The notes under the pieces are model-generated. The model was given only the letters and a program-made list of their open reading frames with translations, ran no database searches and was not told the DNA's origin. Below, piece by piece: positions 13,816 through 21,855 of a stretch of DNA of 33,046 nucleotides. Made by a program: the position numbers and the translations under genes. Origin of the DNA: Halanaerobiales bacterium (GTDB lineage Bacteria > Bacillota_F > Halanaerobiia > Halanaerobiales > DTU029). The first letter of the stretch is position 1. Every line of letters starts with the position of its first letter. The stretch lies in the NCBI GenBank assembly GCA_016278415.1, contig JADQBV010000383.1:1-33046 (forward strand), in the 5' to 3' direction.

Positions 13816-15492
13816 ATGGCAAAGAAGAATTTCAAGAAACTAGGAGAACTTTTAGTTGACTTTAATTTTATAACTCAAAAACAGTTGGACGATGCTATAA
13901 ATCAACAGATGAATTCAAATAAACGTTTAGGAGAAGTACTTGTTGATTTGGATTATGTTCAACCTAATGACCTGATTCAGGTCTTGGAATTCCAACTTGG
14001 TGTACCACATGTTAAACTTACAAATTATATCTTTAATCCTCAATTAGCCAATTACATTCCAGAGCATTTAGCTAAACGACATAATGTGATTGCCTTAGAG
14101 AAAAAAGGGGATAAATTAATGGTTGCTATGAGTGATCCTACTGATATAGTAGCTATTGATGATATTGAAATCACTTCTGGATTAAAAATAGAACCACGTA
14201 TTGCTACAGATGAAGAGATAACAAAGGCTATTAACCAGGTATATTCACTTGGTGAAGAAGATACTACAGAGATAATTGCAAGTCTTGATAATTATCAGGG
14301 AAATGATGAACCTGAAATTGATCAATTAAAACAAATGGTCGAAGATGCCCCGATAGTTAAGTTAACAAACCACATTATTAGCCAGGCCTTACAGATGTCT
14401 GCCAGTGATATTCACATAGAACCACAGGAAAAACAGGTTCGAGTTCGCTACAGAATAGATGGTGTTCTTAGAGAAATATTGACTATTCCTAAATATACTC
14501 AAGCTGCTTTAATCTCTCGTATTAAAATAATTGCAGACCTTGATATTACTAAACGCCGTATTCCTCAGGATGGACGTATAGCAATAAATGTTGGTGAAGT
14601 CCGAGTAGATCTACGTGTTTCTACTTTACCTACTATTTTTGGCGAAAAAGTGGTTATACGTCTCTTAACTAAAGATTCTAATCTTATTAACATAGACAAA
14701 CTTGGTTTTAGTGATAATAATATAACTCGATTCAAAAATTTAATAAATCAACCTCATGGTATTCTATTAGTTACAGGTCCGACTGGTAGTGGTAAGTCTA
14801 CTACATTATTTGCGGCTATGAATTCTCTAAATTCACCAGAAGAGAATATTGTAACAATAGAAGACCCTGTTGAATATCAACTTCATGGTATAAATCAGAT
14901 TCAGGCTAATAAAAAGGTTGGCCTTGACTTTGCCAGTGCCTTACGTTCTATACTCCGTCAGGACCCTGACATTGTAATGGTTGGTGAGATCAGGGATCAA
15001 GAGACAGCTCAAATATCTGTTAGAGCCGCTTTGACAGGACATCTGGTTTTAAGTACATTACATACCAATGATGCTGTTAGCTCCATTAGCCGTTTAATTG
15101 ATATGGGTGTTGAACCATTTATGGTATCTTCAACAGTAGTAGGTATAGTGGCACAGCGTTTGATTAGACGATTATGTAAGAGTTGTAAGGTACATTATCA
15201 GCCACCTGAAGATGAACTGCTTCTTCTTGGAGAAGAGCATGGAAGAGATAAATTCTATAAGGCTCAAGGTTGTGAAAAATGTAATTCTACTGGCTATAAA
15301 GGACGTATTGCCGTCCATGAGGTCTTAGTTTTAGATAAAAAGATAAAACAAATGATAGTAAGTGGTGTAGGTGAGCCAGAAATAAAAGATTATTGTGTAG
15401 AACATGGGATGACAACATTATTAGATGATGGATTAAGTAAATTTAAACAAGGTATTACATCTTATGAGGAATTAGTGAGAGTTCTAGTATAG
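13816..15492 (+). CDS. pilB: Type IV pilus assembly (extension) ATPase
   Basis: A 558-residue hexameric ATPase that powers pilus extension from the cytoplasmic face of PilC. An N-terminal MshEN/T2SSE-N domain (about 1-150) begins KKLGELLVDFNFITQKQLDDA; such domains can bind c-di-GMP in other species. The catalytic core has Walker A GPTGSGKSTT (321-330), an Asp box in EDPVEYQ, Walker B DPDIVMVGEIRD (383-394) and the His box GHLVLSTLHTND. Two Cys pairs, C454-x2-C457 and C486-x2-C489, form the zinc site typical of PilB/GspE but absent from PilT. The gene heads the pil cluster, and pilT starts 10 bases after it. GspE is the alternative, but pilT and PilMNOPQ next door favour PilB. Confidence 0.94.
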   Translation: MAKKNFKKLGELLVDFNFITQKQLDDAINQQMNSNKRLGEVLVDLDYVQPNDLIQVLEFQLGVPHVKLTNYIFNPQLANYIPEHLAKRHNVIALEKKGDKLMVAMSDPTDIVAIDDIEITSGLKIEPRIATDEEITKAINQVYSLGEEDTTEIIASLDNYQGNDEPEIDQLKQMVEDAPIVKLTNHIISQALQMSASDIHIEPQEKQVRVRYRIDGVLREILTIPKYTQAALISRIKIIADLDITKRRIPQDGRIAINVGEVRVDLRVSTLPTIFGEKVVIRLLTKDSNLINIDKLGFSDNNITRFKNLINQPHGILLVTGPTGSGKSTTLFAAMNSLNSPEENIVTIEDPVEYQLHGINQIQANKKVGLDFASALRSILRQDPDIVMVGEIRDQETAQISVRAALTGHLVLSTLHTNDAVSSISRLIDMGVEPFMVSSTVVGIVAQRLIRRLCKSCKVHYQPPEDELLLLGEEHGRDKFYKAQGCEKCNSTGYKGRIAVHEVLVLDKKIKQMIVSGVGEPEIKDYCVEHGMTTLLDDGLSKFKQGITSYEELVRVLV

Positions 15493-15502
15493 GGGTGAGT
15501 AT

Positions 15503-16573
15503 ATGGAATTGTTGGATTTATTTAAAACTGTAGTAAATGATGATTCAATATCTGATTTACATTTAACTGTTAATTCAAAACCAATTGTTAGGAAGACTGG
15601 TAAGTTAAGAATCTTTGAGAAATACCCAGAGAAAATCACATTTGAAAAAATGCGAAATATCATTAGAACCTTAATGACTGAAGAACAGTGGAAGACATTT
15701 GAAGAAGAGGGGCAACTTGACTTTTCCTATAGTGTTCCTGGGTTTACCCGTTTCAGGGTAAATGCCTATTACCAAAGAGGTGCTATCAGTCTAGCCTTAC
15801 GTGTAATCCCAACTAAAGTACCTACTGTTGACGCTCTAGGATTACCAGAAATTTTAAAGAAATTAGCAATGCAGCGCAGGGGACTAGTACTTTGTACAGG
15901 ACCGACAGGTAGTGGTAAATCAACTACTCTAGCATCAATGATAAATGAAATAAACGAAAAACGTAATTGTCATATTCTTACACTGGAAGATCCAATAGAG
16001 TATTTACACAATCATAATAATTGTATTGTTCATCAAAGAGAGGTTGGTATAGACACTAAATCATTTGCTGATGGTTTAAGGGCAGCATTGAGACAGGATC
16101 CAGATGTTATTCTGGTTGGTGAGATGCGTGATTTAGAAACAATCTCTATTGCACTGGAAGCAGCTGAAACAGGTCATCTGGTATTAGCAACACTTCATAC
16201 TAGTGATGCACCTAAAACAGTAGATCGTATTATCGATGTTTTCCCTGCACATCAACAACAGCAGGTAAGAATACAACTTTCATCCTGTTTAAATGGAATA
16301 ATAGCACAACAATTATTACCACGTACAGATGGAGATGGCATGTTGGCAGCTATAGAGGTATTAATCGGGACGCCCGCCGTCAGAAACATTATTCGAGAAG
16401 GGAATAGCTCCCAATTAGAATCTGTCATGCAGACAGGTGGAAAATACGGAATGATTGTTATGAATAATTACTTAATAAGTTTATATGAAAAAGGACTAAT
16501 AAGTATGGAAATTGCCTTAAGGCGTTCTACTAATCCTGAATATGTCAAGAAAAGACTGGGAAGAATCGGTTGA
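15503..16573 (+). CDS. pilT: Type IV pilus retraction ATPase
   Basis: A 356-residue retraction motor with a PAS-like N-terminal domain opening SISDLHLTVNSKPIVRKTG. Walker A GPTGSGKSTT is at 133-142, EDPIEYLHNH and DPDVILVGEMRD follow, and then the His box GHLVLATLHTSDAPKTVDRI. The PilT signature AIREGK, needed for retraction in other species, appears as NIIREGNSSQLESVMQTG. It lacks the PilB zinc Cys pairs. Its presence implies retractable pili, and so twitching motility, adhesion or DNA uptake. The start ATG follows GGGGTGAG, and pilC starts 15 bases downstream behind GGGAGG. Confidence 0.94.
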   Translation: MELLDLFKTVVNDDSISDLHLTVNSKPIVRKTGKLRIFEKYPEKITFEKMRNIIRTLMTEEQWKTFEEEGQLDFSYSVPGFTRFRVNAYYQRGAISLALRVIPTKVPTVDALGLPEILKKLAMQRRGLVLCTGPTGSGKSTTLASMINEINEKRNCHILTLEDPIEYLHNHNNCIVHQREVGIDTKSFADGLRAALRQDPDVILVGEMRDLETISIALEAAETGHLVLATLHTSDAPKTVDRIIDVFPAHQQQQVRIQLSSCLNGIIAQQLLPRTDGDGMLAAIEVLIGTPAVRNIIREGNSSQLESVMQTGGKYGMIVMNNYLISLYEKGLISMEIALRRSTNPEYVKKRLGRIG

Positions 16574-16588
16574 AGGGAGGAATAAACT

Positions 16589-17800
16589 ATGTCCCCTGTA
16601 TTTGAATATGAAGCTATGAATACAAGTGGTGAAAAGATATCTGGGCGTCTAGAAGTAGACCGCTCCAGTATGGTTGCCAGACAGCTGAAAGAGAATGGAT
16701 ATTATGTTACAGATATAAAAGAAGCAAAGCAGAAACAGGATGTTGGTGAATTTTTTAAGAATACTGGTAGGGTTAAGACTAAAGACCTTACAGTATTTAG
16801 TCATATGTTTGCATCAATGATTGACGCTGGTATTAGTCTAGTGGAATGTCTTAATATTATTCAAGAGGAAACAGAACACCCTAAGTTGAAAGAGGTATTA
16901 CGAGGTGTTCAAGAAGATATTGAGACTGGTACCAGTCTATCAGAGTCATTAATGAGATATCCAAAGGTATTTCCAACATTATATTGTCAATTGGTAAAAG
17001 CCGGTGAAACTGGTGGTGTACTTGATAAGGTTCTAAATCAGTTAGCAGATCACTATGAAAGACAGGATGAAATTAATGGTAAGGTAAAGGCTGCACTCTA
17101 CTATCCTATTGTTATATTGTCAGTAGCCATACTTATTGTTATATTCCTAATGGTTGTGGTTGTTCCAACATTTGTTAATATGTTTTCTGAAATGGGAGGT
17201 ACTTTACCTCTTCCTACAAGGATTTTACTGGGTATTAGTACTTTTCTTACTCAATTCTGGTGGATTATAATTATTGTTATTGCTTCACTCATTTCTTTCT
17301 TTTATATATATAAAAGAAGTCCGAAAGGGCAATATCAGTTAGATAAGTTGATATTGAAAGTCCCGGCAGTAGGTACAATGATGACTAAGGTCCTTATTTC
17401 AAGATTTTCAAGCACTTTGTCTATATTATTAAGTAGTGGTGTTGACCTACTTTCTTCTCTAAATATTGTAGAAGAAGTAGTAGGAAACAAGGTCTATTCA
17501 GAGATGTTAATTGATACAAGGGGTCAGATTAGAGAAGGCATAAGTTTTGCTCGTCCTTTAGCTGATTCACCGTTATTTCCTGGTATGGTTGTACAGATGG
17601 TTAAAATTGGTGAAGAGTCTGGTAATTTAGAAAAAATGCTTAGTAAAATCACTACATTTTATAACAGGGAAGTAGAGTCTGCTGTTGAAAGTACTATTGC
17701 TCTTATTGAACCAGTAATGATAATTTTCTTAGCGGTTATAGTTGGTTTTATAGTAATCTCAATAATGATGCCAATGTTCTCAATGTTAAGTCTTTTCTAG
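16589..17800 (+). CDS. pilC: Type IV pilus inner-membrane platform protein
   Basis: A 403-residue PilC/GspF-family polytopic membrane protein that links the PilB/PilT motors to pilin polymerisation. Two homologous T2SSF domains are visible: the first around FSHMFASMIDAGISLVECL (about 71-89) and the second around RFSSTLSILLSSGVDLLSSL (about 272-291). Three hydrophobic segments lie near 170-192, 208-240 and 375-400, giving the usual topology. ATG 16589 is preceded by GGGAGG. It ends the motor block; 133 bases then separate it from the major pilin, which probably has its own promoter. Confidence 0.93.
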   Translation: MSPVFEYEAMNTSGEKISGRLEVDRSSMVARQLKENGYYVTDIKEAKQKQDVGEFFKNTGRVKTKDLTVFSHMFASMIDAGISLVECLNIIQEETEHPKLKEVLRGVQEDIETGTSLSESLMRYPKVFPTLYCQLVKAGETGGVLDKVLNQLADHYERQDEINGKVKAALYYPIVILSVAILIVIFLMVVVVPTFVNMFSEMGGTLPLPTRILLGISTFLTQFWWIIIIVIASLISFFYIYKRSPKGQYQLDKLILKVPAVGTMMTKVLISRFSSTLSILLSSGVDLLSSLNIVEEVVGNKVYSEMLIDTRGQIREGISFARPLADSPLFPGMVVQMVKIGEESGNLEKMLSKITTFYNREVESAVESTIALIEPVMIIFLAVIVGFIVISIMMPMFSMLSLF

Positions 17801-17863
17801 TAAAGTGCTTAATGGTTAATAAAATCGTGTAATATAAAAAGCAAATCTGAATATTGGGGGTGG

Positions 17864-17892
17864 TTGTTTCAGAAAAAGTTGAATTTTAATAT
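17864..17892 (+). promoter_or_regulatory. Candidate promoter of the major pilin gene
   Basis: TTGTTT (17864-17869) and TAATAT (17887-17892) are 17 bases apart, 41 bases before the pilin ATG. A separate promoter together with the terminator after the pilin would allow high pilin expression. Confidence 0.4.
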
Positions 17893-17933
17893 ATAAGTGG
17901 TTAAAAAAATATTAAAAGGAGTGGAAAAATATT

Positions 17934-18398
17934 ATGATGAAAAGGTTTAGAGAAGTTTTTAGGAGTGAAGAGGGTTTTACACTTATAGAATTGATGATTG
18001 TTATAGCTATTTTAGGAATACTTGCTGCTGTAGCTATTCCACAGTTAACAGGAATCACAGGTTCAGCTAGAGCAACTGAGGCCACAAATGCTTTAGGCAC
18101 TATTAAGTCTGCTATAATGATGTATGAGGCAGAGACTGGTGCAGATGTTAGTAACTTTGCTGCCGCAGCTAGTCTTGCTGGGTCGGATGTAGGACCATAT
18201 CTCGATGATTTACCAGATGGTTGGACATATCAGATTGTTGCTAATGTAGCGGATCCTGCTACTAATACAGCTGATACATCTAGTTGGGCAGTTTATGTTG
18301 TAGGTACAAGTACTCAAAATACTAATATACAAGCACAAATGTTTGAAACTGATTATTTACAGGTTAATACAGGTACTGGTTGGAGACAAATTCAATAA
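17934..18398 (+). CDS. pilA: Major type IV pilin (prepilin)
   Basis: A 154-residue type IVa prepilin with a short leader and the cleavage site SEEG/FTLIELMIVIAILG, giving a mature protein of 140 residues with Phe at +1 and Glu at +5. The hydrophobic N-terminal helix is followed by an Ala/Asp/Thr-rich globular domain without cysteines, so no disulfide-bonded D-loop. The tail has WAVYVVG and ends in TGWRQIQ. It is assigned as the major subunit because it directly follows pilB-pilT-pilC, has its own likely promoter, a strong AAAGGAG site and a terminator immediately after it. Two consecutive ATG codons (17934, 17937) are both possible starts. Confidence 0.92.
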   Translation: MMKRFREVFRSEEGFTLIELMIVIAILGILAAVAIPQLTGITGSARATEATNALGTIKSAIMMYEAETGADVSNFAAAASLAGSDVGPYLDDLPDGWTYQIVANVADPATNTADTSSWAVYVVGTSTQNTNIQAQMFETDYLQVNTGTGWRQIQ

Positions 18399-18413
18399 TT
18401 ATTGTTGAGACAT

Positions 18414-18441
18414 AACCGGCGCTTTTTTAGCGCCGGTTTAT
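18414..18441 (+). terminator. GC-rich hairpin after the major pilin gene
   Basis: AACCGGCGC (18414-18422) pairs exactly with GCGCCGGTT (18430-18438) around a TTTTTTA loop. The stem is very GC-rich for this DNA, and the T-run after it is short (TTTATA). It probably ends most transcripts from the pilin promoter and stabilises their 3' ends, with some readthrough into pilD. Confidence 0.75.
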
Positions 18442-18469
18442 AAACAAAGTTATAACAGGTGGGATTTAA

Positions 18470-19213
18470 ATGGTTTCATTATTAGTCTTTATATATGGGT
18501 TATTAATAGGTAGTTTTTTAAATGTAGTAATCTATAGATTACCTGAAAATAAGTCCATTGTATTTCCTGGTTCACACTGTTTTAATTGTAATACTAGACT
18601 TAAAGTAGTTGATTTAATTCCTGTTTTAAGCTGGGTTTTTACAAAAGGTAAATGTAGGTATTGTGGGGAGAAGGTATCCTGGCAGTATCCATTAGTTGAG
18701 CTAATTACAGCAATATTATTTTTACTTTTATTTCTAAATTTTGGTTTTTCTGTTCGTTTTTTTATTCTATTACTTTTAATCTCAGTATTAATTGTTTGCT
18801 CAGTTATTGATCTGAAGTATAAGATTATTCCTAATAAAATCACTTATCCATCTATAATTATTGCACTTATATTATCTTTTATACTAAATCATATAACATT
18901 TATTTCTTCTTTTATAGGCATTTTAATTCCTGGTGGTCTTCTCTTATTATTGGCACTTTTATATGGTAAGGGATTGGGAATGGGCGATGTCAAACTGGTT
19001 GCAGTTATTGGAGCTGTTTTAGGATGGCAATTTACTCTTTTGGGTATATTTATTGGTTCTTTTTTTGGTGCTATAATTGGAATAACACTAATGATAACGG
19101 GCGTTATTGATCGTAGAACAAGAATACCATTTGGACCTTTAATTAGTATAGGTATTATTATTAGCATTTTTTATGGACATGATTTATTAAATTTAATAGT
19201 TGGACATTATTAG
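18470..19213 (+). CDS. pilD: Prepilin leader peptidase / N-methyltransferase
   Basis: A 247-residue polytopic membrane enzyme that removes the leader from prepilins and methylates the new N-terminus. The N-terminal part has GSFLNVVIYRLP, then a cytoplasmic zinc loop with two CxxC motifs (CFNC and CRYC). The two catalytic Asp of the peptidase lie in VIDLKYKIIPN and in GMGDVKL. Eight or so hydrophobic segments are visible. The gene lies behind the pilin terminator and before the minor pilins. It is the only prepilin peptidase in the window and should process all five pilin-like proteins. Confidence 0.95.
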   Translation: MVSLLVFIYGLLIGSFLNVVIYRLPENKSIVFPGSHCFNCNTRLKVVDLIPVLSWVFTKGKCRYCGEKVSWQYPLVELITAILFLLLFLNFGFSVRFFILLLLISVLIVCSVIDLKYKIIPNKITYPSIIIALILSFILNHITFISSFIGILIPGGLLLLLALLYGKGLGMGDVKLVAVIGAVLGWQFTLLGIFIGSFFGAIIGITLMITGVIDRRTRIPFGPLISIGIIISIFYGHDLLNLIVGHY

Positions 19214-19241
19214 CATATTTGTTTTTTGAAAGGGTGAGTTA

Positions 19242-19664
19242 ATGAAGCTTAATAGCGATTATGGCTTTTCGCTAGTTGAGCTAATGCTTGTTATAGCCAT
19301 TATAGGTATATTAACATCGGTAATTGTTTCCATTAATAATATGGTTTATTTTCAAATTAAAAGTGATATTCAGATTATTTATTCTACATTGAGGAAGACA
19401 AGGCATATTGCTATTGCTGAATCGGAAGATTATGATGTGGAGTTAATGTCTCACAATAGACTTGGTATAAAGAAAAGTAGTGATAGTACATATTTAAAAA
19501 TTATTAAAATAGATAATAATGTTACTTTTCTTTGTACGCGTACCAGTAATCAATTAAAATTCACCCCTTTAGGAACTGCGGTTTCAGGGAGTTTCATCTT
19601 AAGGAAGGGGTCTTATGAGAAGAAAGTTGTAGTTGCAGGGAATGGTCGTATTCGGATAGAGTAA
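19242..19664 (+). CDS. Minor pilin, GspH/FimT-like
   Basis: A 140-residue prepilin-like protein with leader and site DYG/FSLVELMLVIAIIG: cleavage after G8, Glu at mature +5. The C-terminal GspH-type ending GNGRIRIE and the Phe/Thr-rich strand LKFTPLGTAVSG match the FimT/GspH group of minor pilins, which help start pilus assembly and in some species bind DNA. It is the first of four consecutive minor pilin genes. AAGGGTGAG precedes the ATG. Only one cysteine is present. Confidence 0.82.
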   Translation: MKLNSDYGFSLVELMLVIAIIGILTSVIVSINNMVYFQIKSDIQIIYSTLRKTRHIAIAESEDYDVELMSHNRLGIKKSSDSTYLKIIKIDNNVTFLCTRTSNQLKFTPLGTAVSGSFILRKGSYEKKVVVAGNGRIRIE

Positions 19665-19684
19665 ATTTTAGGGAGGCGATAAGA

Positions 19685-20101
19685 TTGGGTAAGTATGGAT
19701 ACAATCGGGAGGAAGCTTTTACCTTGATTGAAGTGCTGGTGACTATAGTAGTTGTAAGTCTATCTTGTTTATATTTTGTTAATTATTTTTCTGATAGTAT
19801 TACATATACCAATCAAGCTGAAATGCGAGACCAAGCAATAAAATTAGCTACAAATACTATTGAAAATATAAGAGAAGATGCTGTAAATGATTGGAGTTCT
19901 TTAAACCTTAGTGATTATGATAATAGCCTTATTGATACTAGCTATAGTTTAAAAACTAATTTTATTATAAATACTGTACTTGATAATACTTCTGATATAG
20001 ATAGTGATGGTACTGATGATGTAATGGCAATTACTATTACTGTTTCTTGGGACAGTGGAAACCATCAGGTAGCATTGAGTACTTTGGTGGTGGAACGATG
20101 A
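19685..20101 (+). CDS. Minor pilin, PilV/GspI-like, with Ala at the cleavage site
   Basis: A 138-residue prepilin-like protein starting at TTG 19685 behind GGGAGG. The leader ends in REEA followed by FTLIEVLVTIVVVS, so the residue before the cut is Ala11, not the usual Gly. Glu is kept at mature +5. The central domain is Asn/Asp/Ser-rich and contains DIDSDGTDD (104-112), which resembles a calcium-binding loop. Length and position suggest PilV/GspI. It overlaps the next gene by four bases (ATGA), indicating coupled translation. Confidence 0.78.
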   Translation: MGKYGYNREEAFTLIEVLVTIVVVSLSCLYFVNYFSDSITYTNQAEMRDQAIKLATNTIENIREDAVNDWSSLNLSDYDNSLIDTSYSLKTNFIINTVLDNTSDIDSDGTDDVMAITITVSWDSGNHQVALSTLVVER

Positions 20102-20640
20102 TTTTATATTATAAGGAAGAAAAAGGCTTTACTTTGATTGAGATTTTGATAGCAATGGCACTGTCTAGTATTCTAGTTTTAACTGTTGGTGGGGCTTTCT
20201 TAGCAAGTAATAGGGTTTTTAACTATAACAATGAAAAGATTAATATACAACAGGAACATAGGGTTATTGTAAATCGGATAGCACCATATATCAGGATGTC
20301 AACTGCCCCTCCTATTATTGTTAATGGAGCATATGGTAGTAGTCAGGATAGAGTTAGGTTTGTATTTACTACAATTAACGCTGATGTTGACTATAATGGT
20401 ATTGGTTTTGGTATAGATGGTAATAGAAGATTATATTATAGAAGAAGGAATGCCAATACAGGTAACTGGGGTAATAGAGTTGCGTTTATCGATAGTCAGG
20501 TAAATAGATTTGAAGTGGATACTGACATTAATAACGAGATGGTTACTATTACTGTTGAATTATCGGAAGACTATCAAAGAGCAGATGGTAATATTGCTAC
20601 ATATACCTTTGTTGATACATTTTATCGTAGAATTCCTTAG
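20098..20640 (+). CDS. Minor pilin, PilW/GspJ-like
   Basis: A 180-residue prepilin-like protein. The leader MILYYKEEKG is cut before FTLIEILIAMALSS, with Glu at mature +5. The middle is Arg/Asn-rich and includes RRLYYRRRNANTGNWGNR. The C-terminal IATYTFVDTFYRR resembles PilW/GspJ endings. ATG 20098 is chosen because it overlaps the previous stop as ATGA and has GGTGGTGG just upstream; an in-frame GTG at 20047 would put 17 unrelated residues before the leader. It probably forms a tip complex with its neighbours. Confidence 0.78.
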   Translation: MILYYKEEKGFTLIEILIAMALSSILVLTVGGAFLASNRVFNYNNEKINIQQEHRVIVNRIAPYIRMSTAPPIIVNGAYGSSQDRVRFVFTTINADVDYNGIGFGIDGNRRLYYRRRNANTGNWGNRVAFIDSQVNRFEVDTDINNEMVTITVELSEDYQRADGNIATYTFVDTFYRRIP

Positions 20641-20673
20641 CTTTAAAATTAATTTAACTAAGGGGAGATTTTT

Positions 20674-21819
20674 ATGAATGATCAAGAAGGATCAGTTTTG
20701 GTTTTAAGTTTTATATTTATGCTTGTACTAATTGTATTAGTAGTAGCTATGGGTATGTCCATTGGAAATGAGTTTCATATATCTAGGTACGAACAAAATA
20801 TGACACAGGCACAATATTATGCTGAGTCAAGTATTGAATTTGCTAGTAAACTTATGGATGATGATACAAAATGGGATAGTAGTACAAATGAATTATTATT
20901 AAATGAGCAGCAAAATATAGAAAATTTATTAAATGGTTTGCAAATAAATAGTCTTACACGAGAAACTAGTGCATCAGGTGATGAATTTACTATTACATCT
21001 ACCATTACATTTAATGGAGTTAGTGATAGTTTACAAGTTACTTATCGAATAGTGTCAGACATACAAAACCTAAATATTTTTGATTATCCATTAGCCTCTG
21101 GGCATATTACAAATGTAAATGGTGAAATTGAAGTGGATGGAGAAATTGCAGCAAATGATACAATAAATGATAATAATAATGTAAAAGACACTTCAGGTAA
21201 CCCGCTACCTACAGGGTCTATACATGAAGATTTGAGTGGTGATTCAGGGGAATTAGAAACTGATGTTTTGGATGATTATTTTGCAGATGCTAAAACCGTG
21301 CGAACTCGTACAATTTATAATTTTAATCTGTTTCAGAATGACACTTCTAATATTGTCAATGGTGATTGTGTACTAAATATAGATGATGAGATTGTTGTCA
21401 TAGAGGGTAATATGAATTTAGCTCATGATTTTTATGCTATGGGCAGTGGTATTTTAGTCATTGAGGGAGTTTTAAACTCTAATGGTAATTCATTCAATGC
21501 TAACTATAATCCTTTAACTGGATTATATGAAGATGATTATGCAATAACATACTTTGAGAAGAACATAAATCTTCAAGTAGGGCATTACAAAGGGATGCTT
21601 ATGTCAAAACAAAATTTAAACCTAAATTCTGGCGGCGCAGGTGAAGAACTTGAAATTATAGGTAGTGCTTTTGCTAGTAACAATCTTAACCTAAACCCTG
21701 GTACTTTTATTCATGATGATGGTTATGTTGATATACTTGGAGATATAGCAATAAATAATAATATTACAGTTGGCGAAACCAGTGTAGAAGTAATTAATTG
21801 GCAAGAATTTGTTGATTGA
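20674..21819 (+). CDS. PilX/GspK-like minor pilin with large beta-rich domain
   Basis: A 381-residue protein with a pilin-like N-terminus: NDQEG then SVLVLSFIFMLVLIVLVVAMG, no Glu at +5, as in PilX and GspK tip subunits. Residues 140-375 are rich in Asn, Asp and Gly with repeated short strands such as EIEVDGEIAAND, VVIEGNMNLAH, LVIEGVLNSNGN and VDILGDIAINNN. Their spacing suggests a beta-solenoid, recalling bactofilin-like and DUF7305-type domains. It is much larger than an ordinary PilX and has no cysteines. As the last minor pilin gene it is a good candidate for the pilus tip and for contact with surfaces. Fold and role are inferred from pattern only. Confidence 0.7.
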   Translation: MNDQEGSVLVLSFIFMLVLIVLVVAMGMSIGNEFHISRYEQNMTQAQYYAESSIEFASKLMDDDTKWDSSTNELLLNEQQNIENLLNGLQINSLTRETSASGDEFTITSTITFNGVSDSLQVTYRIVSDIQNLNIFDYPLASGHITNVNGEIEVDGEIAANDTINDNNNVKDTSGNPLPTGSIHEDLSGDSGELETDVLDDYFADAKTVRTRTIYNFNLFQNDTSNIVNGDCVLNIDDEIVVIEGNMNLAHDFYAMGSGILVIEGVLNSNGNSFNANYNPLTGLYEDDYAITYFEKNINLQVGHYKGMLMSKQNLNLNSGGAGEELEIIGSAFASNNLNLNPGTFIHDDGYVDILGDIAINNNITVGETSVEVINWQEFVD

Positions 21820-21855
21820 ATTAATTTATAAATTAAAAAATGTGAGGTGATAAAG

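Noticed and set aside
17864..17896. Ten-codon leader frame starting at TTG before the major pilin
   Set aside because: The G-rich RBS-like run touches the TTG with no spacer and the same bases serve better as the -35 region of a pilin promoter.
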